NCBI RefSeq assembly: GCF_035582795.1
Contig: NC_134370.1
Span: 32,227,501-32,291,500, forward strand
Length of the DNA: 64,000 bases
Source of the DNA: Mycteria americana
Taxonomy: Eukaryota; Chordata; Aves; Ciconiiformes; Ciconiidae
Reading direction: 5' to 3'
Positions 23,601-36,711 of the stretch are shown here, piece by piece. Every line of letters starts with the position of its first letter. Positions within the stretch are counted from its first letter, which is position 1. Both the position numbers and the translations under genes were made by a program. Under the pieces are notes generated by a model. It was not told the DNA's origin and did not search any database. It saw only the letters and a program-made list of their open reading frames with translations.

Positions 23601-26600
23601 GGCAGAGCTGTAGCTCATAATGAGCTTAAAAAACTCTTTCCTACATCCTGTGTCAGTGGTCTGTTCATGAGCTGTAGCCTGTTAATGTATGTGCCCTCAG
23701 TAGCTGGAGGGATCTGAAAGCCCTGGATACAAATTTTTTTTTTTTATCTTACTGCCTTCTTTTCCTTGATGTTTTGTTTTTCTTGCTTTTACATTTGTCT
23801 TGGTAGTCAGGTGTCTATTTAAAGAGAAAAATAGAGGAATATAAAATTGGCATCATGCCACCTGCCTGCCCTTTTAAAGATTTCATTGCTTCTGACTCAT
23901 TTGAATATTATCTCTGCATTCGCAATGAATTCTGTGAATTTGTATGGCTAATACTAAAAGAAACCTAGTTTAAGTTTATAGATTTGTTTCCTGTGTATAA
24001 TAATTCAATCATGCTCCTTTTGGTATTAAAATGAAGGCTTCTACAGCTGGTTACACAGCAATGAAGGAGCATCAGATCTCATGCTACAAAAGCTATAGGA
24101 GGCAATATGTCTTTTGTTTGTAGCTTGGAGGATGCTTTCGTTAGCATTCATCAAGAATTGCTACAAATGAGAGAAAACTAACCTGGGGTTCAAGTTAGTA
24201 GGGCTAGCATTTAGTACTGGCAACTCTTCCATGAGTAAATAGAAGAAATAAGCATTTATATTGCATATGTGATGATAATATTTTGACATCTCAGCATGTT
24301 TTCTTAGCATACCAAGGCTAATATTGACTGTCCTTTTTCTTCTATTTCCTAGTAACATTTGTACTCGTTAACCAGTTTTGATCAAACTTTGAGTGGTAAG
24401 GAGAGATTTCAAAGATACAATGCTATTTCAAGTGCCATGAAAAATGGTGGAGTGAAAAAACTGACTTGAATTGATTCATCTGTTCCCTTACCTCTGTCTT
24501 GTCTGCACGCTGGTACTGAAAATGTTGTTATAACTGGGTCCCTAATCCATTTGAAAAGGCAGCAGCAAGCCGGCTAGCCAGCACATGTTGCGGTGCATGA
24601 TCTGCAATGTGTGCTGTCTCCTGCCCAGTCAAGCCGGCTGGTGTTGAGGAGGCTGTGGGGAAGCAGTGGTTCAGTTGTGGGGAAACGACCTTTGTGTGCT
24701 CTGTAAGCCCTGAATCTGTTCAGGACAGAAATTTACATTAAGAGACATTGTTCTCACAGCCCAAGAGACTGCTCTGTGCTCCAAGTAACTTAAAATAGCA
24801 AATAAGGTTCTGCATCTCTATCACTGAATTGTTAACAAAAGCATATCGTGTTTGACTTCAGGCAATTAGTGTTAGACCATTAGTTATGATTTGATTTTTA
24901 TAGAGCTGAAAATATTTTCAGACTTAGAGCCAAGCAACTTAGTCTTGTAAGTTAAATGGAAATGAAATTGAAATGGGGACTAGGCTGGAGAATACATTTC
25001 TGGATGGTTGGCTTGGATTATGGTCATTTTTTTGCCAAGAAGAGCATTTGGTTTCCTAAAGGACTTTTTCCCTTCACTTAGCTTTGGATTCCATCTTGGT
25101 ATGTGCTGTACCTTAAGGATCAGGGTATGAAATTGTTAACTCCTGCAGCTTCAGTAGTTGATGGAGAGAGTGGTGTCTTTTCTACAAACTTCAGTGTTTC
25201 CTCTTTAAGTAAAAAGGCTCTGTCAAACTTTTAATCTCCTGTGAGAAATGATAAGAATTGTTTTTATGGTTTCCCCTTTCTGCATTAACCTGCTCACTGC
25301 TTTTAGCCCCTGCCTGGAGCAGGTTTTGACCAAGTTTGAGTTAATGCAACAGTAAACGCCATTATGGTGAACCTTGAGCAGGAATGAGGATGGTTCTTGT
25401 AATGTGTACCCAAATGCTAAAAGTCTAACGCTAGGTGATCAGTCAATCATATCAATATAGTTTCATTACTGTAATTATTCTAGTATGTCGTCAGCGATGA
25501 TATGAGAAAATACCAGTTTGAGCTGTCTAAAAAATTCTCTGAGGAATCTGTGAAGGCTGTCCAGGCAAGAAGATAAGGAGCTCTGGTTTGACAAAACAGA
25601 GCAACTCTGGCAAGATGTATAACAAATCCTGGAAAAACACTTCAGGCTTCTGGGACCACTGGTGCAACCTCTTAAGCTCCTGTCTCCCCCCAAACGTTTA
25701 CTTTCCCTTCCCGTTTCCCCAGGTACTTTCAGATAGTTTCTAGTATTCTCTACCTGTAGCTCCTTTCAAAATCGCCAGTAGGAAAACTTTGCCTCAATTA
25801 CTCATTGAACTGTTTCTCATACTAGGCATCTTTTCCTGGCCACTCTAGACTCTGCTGGCCTGTTGCAGCTGTAGGTAATATAGCTGTGTTTTGCCTGTTC
25901 CTTTTGGTCTCTTGATGCTTATTTCTAGGTCCTGGGATCATGCTCACTTGTTTCATAGAGAGCTGCCGTGTACTTGGAGATGATGTTGGTCAGTGGCTGT
26001 CACAGCTCTCTGTTGCTTGTACCAGTAAATTCTCCTTATGTGTACTTGTCATAACCAGAGGTGAGAAAGCAGTAATTAATGTGTTCCACACCACTCCAAG
26101 CAGTGGGGGATGGTCAATGGTCAGGTTTAGAATTACTCTCATTTTTGCATTTTTAAATCCTTTATGCATTTGTCTCTATGGTTCTTTGCCATTTTGTGTA
26201 CAGTATAAAGTGACTGGAATCACTTAGCCAATTGTGGAGATAAATTGCCATATGGTCTCTTTATTGGTTCTTCTAGCAATTTCTTTTTCTTTTTTCATCA
26301 TCAATCCAGAATTGAAGTTTTTTGAGCCAGGTGAATAGAGAGATTCCTTAGAGTCCCTTTATGTTCACTGCCTGCGCTAGAAGGCAGCTTGAATTAGTAC
26401 CAGAGGTCCTGCTCAACTGGTCTAGTGTGGCTTTTGCTCTGGAAAAACTATTGGCCTTCACTTTTTTTTTTTGTTCTTTAAGACAGTATATAGCTAAAAG
26501 ATTGAAGGTAGGAAGCATATTGGAAGTTGTCTATCTTCAGTTAGTAACTTACCTTGTTTTCTTTGTAACATTCAGTTTAAAAGACTTATTTTATGGATGG

Positions 26601-27278
26601 CATACAATTAAAAAAAAAAATGATTCTTTTCACTCTAGCGGCTTCTGAAAGCCTTGCAGTTTTTTTAGACCTTTCACCATCTCAACAAGTCTGTAATTAC
26701 ATGGTGTCTTTTTATTAGTACTGTGATCAAACTAAATATTTTGTGGGTGGGGAGGTATTCCTTCCTTTTCTCATATAGTATAATGAAGAAATAGTAATGC
26801 TTCTGAGGGCTATTTGGGAGCGCATTTTCAGGTAGACATTAGTTTCTTAAGAAGAAAAACCTTTTAAAATAAGGGTGAGATGTGTTATGGGTACTTAATG
26901 AAAAAATAAAGTTGAAATCTGAGACATCCTAATGTCAAAATTATCAGAGATGTCCAGCTGAAGGATGTAGGTGTCTTATCTCTAAAGAGGATTCATTTAT
27001 CTTTTTTTTTAAAACAATCTTTTTAAAAATAAATTAAGTCTAGAATTGCATTTTCCCTTTTGTACATGATCTTAAAAATGAAAAGGCAAGAGGTAGTCCC
27101 ACTATGGCTACTTGTGCTAGCCACAAGGCGTTTTCCTTTCTGTTGGATATGTAGAATAGCATTTGTTCCATCTAGTGAGTGCTTATATTAAATATGTATT
27201 TTTTAAAAAGATATGAACAGAATATTTATATGCATCTAAATGATGTAAGTTGTCTAGATGTGTATTTGTTTAATGTTT

Positions 27279-27322
27279 AAAGGTTTATTACTGAAAAAGC
27301 AAAGGTTTATTACTGAAAAAGC
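27279..27322. repeat. Perfect tandem duplication, 2 x 22 bp
   Basis: The 22-base unit beginning AAAGGTTTATTACTG and ending AAAAAGC is repeated once without a mismatch. Absence of divergence implies a recent slippage or end-joining event, and it may be polymorphic. Confidence 0.95.
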
Positions 27323-29847
27323 CGTGGGATTTTGAGAACTGTTACATTCCCACTGTTTGAACGTTTTCATATATCTAGAGGAGTATAAATTATTACCTTA
27401 TATAAATTTAATATCTTGCAGTGTATGAACTTGAATTTTTGTCTCTAATGGTTATCTTACAAAGGTTATGTGGGATGATCATTATAATCACTTAAATACA
27501 GCTTTGCGAAGTTTGGTCATATGCATCTCTGTGTGGAAAACATGTCAATGGGTTTGGTGGGAAAGAGTAGAAGTTTCACTTTTTTAAATTCATCAGCAAT
27601 ACTTAAGACATCCCTATTAAAGCAAGATGTATGTATAAATGTGTGAGTGTTTTTCTTTATCAGTTAATGTTTAATTTAGACCTGCCAGTCATTTAGATTG
27701 GTTCTCTTATACTCTGGTAATTAAGTTCTAGAGATTTTAACAGAAAACAAATAATGATTACTAAAGAAGATTGTTATAGTTCTTAGGAATATTGTGCTAG
27801 TACCTGGGAAAAGAAAAGACTGGTGAATTATATAGTTATATGCTATTGCTGATCTGAAATTACTTGGGAGACTTATTCTGGTATTTGAGCCCCAAAAGAT
27901 CCTAATTGCAGTTAAAATTGGGAGGAGAAATTACATGCCTCTTTTGAACTATGAATATCTAATCATTCAAAATGAGTTCATTTTCTTGTATTTTCTCTGT
28001 GATTTCTGTATCTGTAAATAAAATTATATGTTATATGTTTCCTACAGTCATGCTAGCTTCTGCTGTAATAGTTACTACAGATAAATATAGTAATTTTTAA
28101 AATCAAGGTTATTGGAATTGCTGGTGTTGTACACCTTTGGACAATTAGCAAGTGATATGCAGTAGTTTCTGTTGTAGAAGCTTCAGCCTGACAGCTATTC
28201 ACCCACTGATGAGGTGAAAACAGTGGCTTAACAAAGTATCCTTTGAGGAAGTATTCCTCTAAATGTCACTGCTTAGTTTTCCACTAATGCATTCTGATGA
28301 TCCAGTTTTAAAGCCAAACTTTCTGCCTGGTGTACAGTAAATGGTTTACTGGTTACATTTTCCATTAGCCTTGCTTATTATTGGAGATGGGAAAAACCTC
28401 CCTGCTGCAGTTACTAAGATTTCTGAAAACTGGGTGGTTTTAAAATTTTGGTGTCTAATACGCGCAAAATTAAGGGGGAGGTTAACTGCCGCTTATTTGC
28501 TGTTTAAGAGTAACCTTGTATGCTGTATTAAATTACTAGCTGAGAGTGAAAAATGAGATGTAACATTTTGTTGATACTTGAGGAGTTTTTTCAGAGACAA
28601 CTCAAAATTCGAAGTTGCTTATGCACATGCTTAAGACGACGCATCACTTATACAAGTCCTGCTGTGGTACAGAAGAGCTATTAATGATGACTGTTTAGCT
28701 TTTAAGATCATTTCTTGGAAGTGTAGTACCAAGCATCAATAAAGCCGTTTGACTGGGATAGAATGGATTTGTTATTTATTAGTCAGCTGAGCTGACTGGA
28801 GAAAGTGATTTCACTCACATTTACAGATGAAGAAAAACAAGGAATTCAAGGCTGGAAGGACTAGCTGTATGGTGCTACTGCCTTAGCCCAGTCTGATCAA
28901 ATTTTACTAATATGCAAGTGTACTAATGCCTTGAAGTACCTGTGCGTTTTTGGTGGTTCTCTTAGAGGTGGTGGAGACTGGCATTGAGGAATTAATAGCC
29001 AGCTCAGTTTCCTCAGTTTTGTACTTGGGACTGTTTGGAACGAGCATGAGGAGAAGAGCAGGCAGGTTGGGTAAGTGTGAAATTGGAGATGAGAATAGGA
29101 GCCGCCCTGGAAAAAAAAAATGTAACAACCTCAGTGCAGCAAGTACAAAAAAATTGAAATGGAGAAAATAGGTGTGAAAAAAGGTTGCTGTGTCATGATG
29201 CATCTCTCAACTGATGCTTCAGTTTGTCCAAATGAGGCTGTTGCAATAGAAGAGTAGAAAGTTTCTGTTCCCTTAATAGGTCACAGATGACTAGATGGGA
29301 CTGTTGCTTGCTCAGAGTCCTACAAATATTAGGCTAATTTTAGTGCATTCTAAAATATTCTAGAAAAATTTGTAGAATAGTTTTTCAGTGTATGTAACTG
29401 CATCGTCAAAATTAATATTTTCATTAAGAATGAATTTTAGTTACCTGTTTGGATTTATTACTTGGTGAAATATCTAATGCATGTTAGAAAAACTTTTAAA
29501 AATAAACGCAGCACTGTAGTTGATATAGGTGTCATAAGGATCATCTTTCTTACAAAGACCTAGTAGATGATGCCTTTAGCTCTTGGTTACTGACAGTAAC
29601 TTCCTGGCAAGGGACTGAAAAGTAAAGTGATTTCAACTGTTAAACAGTGCTTCAGAACTGATGAATGAACGGAAGAATTCAGGGAGTATGTTTTACATAA
29701 AGTGTCCTTAAGTGAAAGACTTAAATATGCACTCCCTGAATATCTTTGCTTTTTGCGTATTAAAAATCTGGAGTTTTAAGTGAACATATGTGAAAATATG
29801 TATTATAGGGTAGTCATGATTTCTGTGATGTGCTAGTAGCAAAGTGT

Positions 29848-29907
29848 AAAAAAACAAAACAAAAAACCACCACCAAACAAACAAAACAAAAAAAAACCCC
29901 AACAAAC
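29848..29907. repeat. A/C-rich low-complexity tract
   Basis: AAAC, AAAAC and ACC units mixed with A runs. It is a degenerate simple repeat. Confidence 0.85.
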
Positions 29908-32900
29908 TTTGAGAATAGTTGATTAACGTTTCTTTGGAGACAGATTCCTTTGTAATTTTTTTCCATTAATTTTTTGTCAATGCTACTGATATGTATGAGG
30001 TATATATATTTTTATATATCTTTGGCCCCTTCAGTCTGTTTTCCAGGCTTGATGTGTTGATCGCCTTTTCTGCTTGAGAGTACAGACTGTAGCTGAGATG
30101 ATAATGATTCAGGCTAAGACAATGTAAAATTATATTTCAGCTTTTTTCATCTCAAAACAGATTCCTGAATTATTTGACTCTTGGGCTGTAATGTGCGTAT
30201 GCACACGTGTATTCTACTGCTTCCCTGGGCAGATGAGATGTGATTTGGTCCTGGTATGAAATGTGGCTCTTTAAAATCCCGGACTTCCTTAGGATGGGAA
30301 AATCATTCCCTTTCCAGATACGCATACTGAAACTTCTTCCTAACAATTCAGTATTGTTTAGTAAGCCAAGACAGGCGTATTTATACATGTACTTTTTAAA
30401 AATGTTGTTTAGACTTTATTAATTCAAGTAAATACGTACTCTGATACAGAACAGTAGTGGTGAGGCTGCAAAATAGTGTATTTTAGAGAGAAAGTCTGAA
30501 AAGTTTTTGAGTTTAATTTGTTGGTTTTAATGCCTAAGTATTATGGTAGTCTTCAGTTGCACAATAATATTAAACATATGGGGGGAAAAGGAGCATATTA
30601 TACCCTGTCAAACTCACTCTTTGATTACAGAAAGGTTAATTTGGGTTGGGCCTCTTAGATTATCACAAGCATGAGATAGAAATGGGAATAACAAGATTTC
30701 TTGTATAAAGTATTGATACTGAAAAAGAGTAAACAAGATTCCATCACTGAGATGGCTAGAACTGATGTTCTTTGGGGAATTTAGTTTTGCATTTCATACA
30801 TTCTATGAAGAGCTTTTTTTTTTATTTCTAGCTGAGTATGTAAACTTCTATGGCAGACCTCAGCTGAACTCCCAGAAAATTTAGATGCCGTTTGTGAGAC
30901 ATTACTTGTCCTGTCTCCCTGAGGAATTTCAGCTAGGATTAAACCAATTTCCTGCAAAACTTGACTTAGTAGTCATTTCTTTTACTAGAATTTTCTGCTT
31001 GCACCTTAAAGTTCTTTTATAAACTGTATGTGCAAGGATGGCATTTAGATGATGCTGTTTTAATTTGAAAAGACATGACCAAAAGTCCCTGGAACAGTAC
31101 CTGGAACAACACTTTCCACATCAGGAAGGTTGAAACCTTTTGGTCAGTGCTATGAAACTTCTGTGCTATTTGGGTAAATGGTAGCTGATGCAGTTTAATG
31201 CAGTCAGGACTAGCGCTAAAGGATGCTAAAGCCTTCATTTTACTGACGAGTTTAGAAAGCATTTGCTACCTAACGAATTTGAACCTTAGGGATTGCATTC
31301 TGCCAGTGGAGCCTCTTTTTTTACTGTAACATTCTGCTCCTGTGTCTTCTAAGCATGTTCTCTTCTAGCATTTTTTTTTTTTCTACTTGTCCCTGTCCCT
31401 GTTGCTTCTGTTTCTCCAGTGCTACTCTTCTATGCATCACTGTCTTCTGCATGCCAGTCAGACGTCTTATCTTGCTTCTCCTGGCCCAGACAGCCAGGAC
31501 AGCGAGTGTTGATAGTAACGGCAGGCACCTTGGTTCCTGTGTTTGGTTATACTGTCTCAGAAACTTCAAAGAAATTTCTGCTCGTCTTGTTTCCAGGAAA
31601 TAACACACTCGCATTTCTGGGTATCTTTGTGTGTGTGTGAGGTGTAACAACAGAGTATGGCAGATGCAGATGCAGTCTTCGTGAAACTCTGGTACCAAAT
31701 CCACCGAGCTTTTGTTGGTATTCGGGAAAACCAAAGGGAATGGTTTTCCTATCACTTTAGAGGACAACAGGTGGAAGACTTAGTATTGTCTTTCCTGGCA
31801 TGACTGTTGTGTGGATACTCGTCGACTGGAAACAAAACTTAAAAAAACTTATTTCTTACAGTGCAATTTGTGCTCTTTGACAGCATAAGATGCAAGCGTG
31901 GCTATGGGTTGCAGAAGTGCAAGACTAACTTTTGGCAGCATCTCTTCTTCAGATACGTAGAAGTTCATTGTAAGAACCTGCACTTCAGAAGTTATTTAAT
32001 TTAAAATTGTGATGAGAATTGCATTTTCTGTATTTCTTCTGGAAGTCCAAATATTGTAATTTGAAGCAGCAAAATAAAATAACAGCTGCTGAAGTTGTGT
32101 GCCGTCCTGCTGAAGGTACATTGAAAATTTATGATATGGTTTGTAAGAGGGACTGTAGCATTTTTAGTCCAGATATGTTAGTGGATTACTTTCACTGGTT
32201 TTAGTAGCTGTACAGTTACTGTGTTAGGCAGTGAATTATAGGATAATTTTCAGCAAATTTACTTAACTTCATCGGTAGGTTCTGTGGCCCATGCTGATTT
32301 TCATTTCTACTGTGGTGATGCCTACTGTGATGATGAACTGCTATGTAGTTCTTAGACCAGAAATGTCTTAAGGAGCAGCTGTTACCTGCCCATGCATCCC
32401 CTTTCCTGACTATAGTAGGCTACTATAATGCATCCTGTAGTATTAAAAATGAGTATGTGCAAACTTGGCTAATTCATTGATCCATACATGTTTTGTGTTT
32501 CCAATGATATTACCTGTTCAAGTTCTGTGCAAAAGCAAAAAGTACTTAAAGTAGGGCATCTGAAGCAAATCAGACACTAAAATCTGTATCACAAAACTTT
32601 CATTTGAAACACTAGTGTAGTTGCAATAGCTTGATGTAAACAAGGAGGGGGGGGTATGTTTACATAAGAATAAAATACGACACTTATAGCCTATGTACAG
32701 GAACAAAATTTTTTTCTTATATAATTAGAAAATGCTTTATAATCTCTCTGTCTATTTGCTGTAAGTCACTTGTGTGAAACATTGAACGATGATTGACTTA
32801 ACTGAAAATTTTGCTGCAGACTTTCTTTTTTTATGTAGGTTGTATAGATAAATAAGTGGTTGTATTTAGGGTTTACTATTGGTTTTTTCATGATGCACAT

Positions 32901-33146
32901 ATTTTCAAAGCGACGCTTATTTCAAGTTAGTGTATATTTTTGCTAGAAATAGTGAGAATACTTTATTATAGCAAAAACCTGGAAGGCTTAAAGTATAAAC
33001 CAGGAGGATAAGTACCTCTTTAATGTTTTCTGTCATTGAACACTGAATATTTGCTGTTGTAATGTGACATTTTAAAGTTGCCCGCAAGGATGATTATTTT
33101 TTTTTTAATAATGCTTTTTAGTAATAACATTTATCTTTTCTTGTAG

Positions 33147-34196
33147 ATAAAATACAGAATTTGAATGAAGATAATGAGAAGAACAGTCACTTCATCTATG
33201 AGAATGCTGAAGACAGTAACAAAACCAATGCTGAAACTACAGACACTTCTGGATACAACATTGAAGCCAAGGACTTGCCTGATTCTTGGGACTCCCACAT
33301 TGGAAAAACAGCAGAGTCTCCATCAGAAACATCTCAGACGAAGGGGCAATTAAGAACTCACTTGTATGAATGGGAGGATGAAACTGAAGACACCAGAACT
33401 GGAGAGTATGTATTAGATTTTGACAATGAACATCTCTCTGAGATGAAGAGCAAGGATGAGGAGTGTGATAAAGAAGATACTGAAAATCCAAAGGAAGCCA
33501 TTAGTGAAGAACTTGTGCAAACTATTCCTAGGCCAAGCAACTGTAGGACATATTGTCGATCCAACAAAGCAAAACCGCAGGGGGCAACAAATTTTGACAA
33601 GCTAATGGATGGTACTAGTCAGTCTTTATCCAAAGCAAACAATGAGTCAAATAACGATGGTCTGAACCCAACACGAAAAGTTTCTTTAAGTAGCGGGACC
33701 AGTTTTAGAGGGACGGTTGGACGGACTAGAGACTACACTGTTCTACATCCATCTTGCTTGTCAGTTTGTAATGTTACTATACAGGATACCATGGAACGAA
33801 TCGATGAATTTACCACAGCAACCCCTACTGACTTGGGAGAAGCTGGACGCTTAAGAAAAAAAGCAGACATTGCTACTACAAAAACTACAACCAGGTTTCG
33901 ACCAAGCAATACCAAATCCAAAAAGGATGTCAAATTAGAGTTTTTTGGGTTTGATGATCAAGATGAGGGAGGGGGAGATGAAGGCGCCTCTAGAAGTTCT
34001 GGGAGTTCCAATTACAAAATCAAGTACTTTGGGTTTGATGACTTGAGTGAAAGCGAGGATGAAGATGAAGAATGGCAGATAGCGGAAAGGAAAGCTAACA
34101 AAAAACGAAGTAGAACTGCACCATCCTCTTCACTACAGACAACCTCTGACGGCAATGAAAACTGTTCCCAGGATAGCCAGCTCAGTACTAATGCAG
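33147..34196 (+). CDS. WAPL: WAPL exon 3, large acidic exon with two FGF motifs
   Basis: The exon is 1050 bases, entered in phase 1 (G/AT makes Asp168) and left in phase 1 after ACT AAT GCA G, donor GTAAGC at 34197. It encodes residues 168 to 517. The first half is acidic and weakly conserved. Then come [21 protein letters not shown] and the nearly invariant block [20 protein letters not shown] continuing into [12 protein letters not shown] and [23 protein letters not shown] motifs sit at residues 434-436 (EFFGFDD) and 462-464 ([16 protein letters not shown]), the sites that engage PDS5 and the SA-RAD21 surface. Compared with my recollection of the human protein, one residue is missing after DTMER (IDEF against SMDEF). 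The exon ends in a basic KKRSRTAP stretch, a possible nuclear-localisation signal, and a Ser/Gln-rich linker. Confidence 0.97.
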
Positions 34197-34771
34197 GTAA
34201 GCAGAACTCTTCTGGAATACATACTTAACACTTAAATTTAGTTGACCTTTATATTTTGTTCCTTTTGCAGTATACCTAGGAGTTTGTTGAACAGTACTAC
34301 TGATGTGGAAATCTAAAAATTAAATTTGCTTATTTCTGCTGTAGTCCTGTCTGGTGTTTTGTAGCTGTCTTGAAGTATGCTTTCTACCCCTTGATCTCTT
34401 GCAAGAGGTAGAGTTTTTTTTCTTTTTGAACGGACGATTCTTACCTTTTTGGTGTGTTGAGCATACAGTGCATATGCCTGGAAGGCAGATATCTTCCCAC
34501 AGAAGCTCCGCATTAACCCAGAATTACGGAGCTGAGTGCAGAAATTTAAGTAGCTCTTAGAGATGTGAAATATCCTTGTTGTGCTTTTGAATGCATTTGT
34601 AAACAGAACTTTCTCAAGTTCCATGTTATCTGAGGATGCACGGCTTGAGGGAGAGGCTGTGGGGACCCCTGGAGTACCAATGAGATGACTGGCTTTTGGT
34701 GTGCCTCTGCATATTGATGTATTTCTGCTTTTGCTTCCAGTTTTCAGATATCTCCATCTTCTGCATAGGTG

Positions 34772-34813
34772 GTACATGTGTGTGCACACATACATACATA
34801 CACATACACACAA
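34772..34813. repeat. CA/TACA-type microsatellite
   Basis: Mixed TG, CA and TACA units, including three ATAC/TACA repeats. It is a short and imperfect simple repeat. Confidence 0.85.
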
Positions 34814-36660
34814 GTAAAACTGTTCATGCAGAATTTGCTGAGCAAGTTCTGGTGTTTGAGTGCCTTTGAAAAATTAGACTTGCTTGGTGGTTGGTTGGGT
34901 CCCGCATAATGACTTTGATCTAGGTTGAGGTGTGTTGGTGAAGAAGAAAAGGAATAACTTTGGTGAAAGGTTTCTTTTAGCTTTTTCTTTTTGAAAAAGT
35001 CTGATGCCAAAGAATCGTGCGTGTTGGATTAAGTATTTTGAAACACTGCCGCTGCTCTACGGAACTTTTTGGTCCTCCATTTTGGAGCATGAAGAATGAG
35101 AAGTTTTTATCCATTCGCTGAAGTTATTACATTTTTTAAGACTTTGGCAAGATGTATTTCATTGTAATGGGGAGAGGGGAGGACTCAATTCTAGCCTTGC
35201 AAATGTTGGAGAAGCTGTTTTTTCCTACAAATAGTTTCTGCTAATGTAATCCAGAAATAAAATTTCATAGGAAAAAATGTTCATTTCTCTGTTCTAATTA
35301 TAGCAGTCTCTAAAACCAGAATTATCTGTAAGCCTTTTAATCGAAGGTAAATGTAACTGCTATGTTTTTTTTTAAATTCTAAAGGGGCCAAATTGATACT
35401 GATGTTATATGAGAAGATCATGTTTTCAAACAAAGAAACCCTTGATTTGTTTTCATAAAATTTAATTATGATGAGACACTTGCATTCCAGCCTCTTTGGA
35501 AAATGGATTTAACTTGCAGGGCTGCCTATGAAATACTCTGTCTGAGTCCCTTTCTCTGACAACTCTTTGTTCAGCCATTTATTCCAAGAAAAAAAATCGC
35601 TTATACAGTTAATGCAGCTGAGATGCTGACCCATCAAGTAATCCTTTCAGCTGCTGTCCTCTGGAGTCTCAAAATATCTACAGTTTGCATTCAGCACTAC
35701 ATTCACCAAGGAGGCCATTATACTCCAAGGTATCACAGATTATTTCTCTGAAATATTTTCCTAAGAGATTACCATAGTACAAGTAGACGTAAATTTGTGT
35801 TTTGTTAGTTTCTTAATACAATTCTCCACTTCTCAGGTAAGAGCTACCTCTCAGTGCCTCTGCTGAGAGATGCTTCCCCTTTATTTTGCATCTCCTTTGG
35901 TCATTTGATTCCTGTTTTGTGCCACTGTAGCCAGGTGAGGTTTGACTTACATTTTTTCTTCTGAAAATTGAAAGGGTGATGTGAAATTATTTCCCTAAGT
36001 TGCAGCACATTCCCTAGTTCAATCCTGTAGTACAGATTATAAAAACAGGGAGTCTGATGTTGCCCTAAAATTTGTAGGACCCCTTGATATATTTCATGCT
36101 GTCTTCTCTCAGACCTTTGTGAATTTTGAGCACCAGAACAGCCATATTAAGGTCCTTAAATATAGTGATGCTGAGTCTGAGAATTTATCAAGGACTTCTG
36201 GATCTAAGCCTGAAGTTGGAGTAAAATATGTGACATTGCTGTGAGGTATTGTCTTTACATAATGGAAAAAAAGTGACTTCTGTGTCCATGGAAAATGCCA
36301 GTTTTGAATACAAGCCTCAGAAAAAGCTTTCAGAACACCTTGTACAATAAAACTTTTTCCTGAAGCTACAAACAGTACTGAGAGGTGCTAATGCTACCTG
36401 AATTCTCTGTGTGCTGTTCTTTTTTGTACTAATCAATAAACCCACAGATAAAAATCCAGTGTTCCCGTTCCAGGTTGACAGGTGAGATGCCAGATTGCCT
36501 CTCTAAATTCCAGCCCCAGAATTTCCTAAAACTGATTTTGACGTTCTGTGTGTACAGAATGTTATATGGCATAGTCAGTTTTTCAAGAGATTTGATACTT
36601 TCTGTTACAGTCTTACAAAATTTTTGCCATAATACTGATTTGGTTACCATAATCTAGGCC

Positions 36661-36711
36661 TTTTTTTTTTTTTTTTTTTTTTTTTAATGAGTGAAAGCCC
36701 CTTTCACTCAT
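36661..36711. repeat. T25 run with adjacent perfect hairpin
   Basis: Twenty-five T at 36661-36685, then AATGAGTGAAA and a perfect reverse complement: arms 36687-36696 and 36702-36711 (10 bp) around a five-base GCCCC loop. Read on the minus strand this is a hairpin followed by A25, which could be the 3' end of a retroposed transcript, but no flanking target duplication was found. Confidence 0.8.

Larger units (their letters stand above)
14500..33146 (+). other. WAPL: WAPL intron 2 (18.6 kb)
   Basis: The largest intron in the window: donor GTATGT at 14500 and acceptor ATCTTTTCTTGTAG ending at 33146, phase 1. It is AT-rich, with T/G- and A/C-rich simple tracts. The one segment that looks exonic is at 16259-16492 and is described separately. 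A perfect 22-base tandem duplication lies at 27279-27322. A 480-base segment at 31320-31800 has unusually open frames on both strands without a recognisable product. No tRNA, known small RNA or clear transposon was seen. Confidence 0.8.

Noticed and set aside
30170..30260. CR1 LINE remnant (CTTCCCTGGGCAG phrase)
   Set aside because: One short phrase resembling CR1 3' sequence without the expected flanking sequence or terminal 8-mer repeats; too weak to call.
31676..31770. Possible cassette exon between CAG acceptor and CAG/GTGGAA donor in intron 2
   Set aside because: A 95-base exon would shift the frame between exons 2 and 3, and the acceptor lacks a pyrimidine tract.
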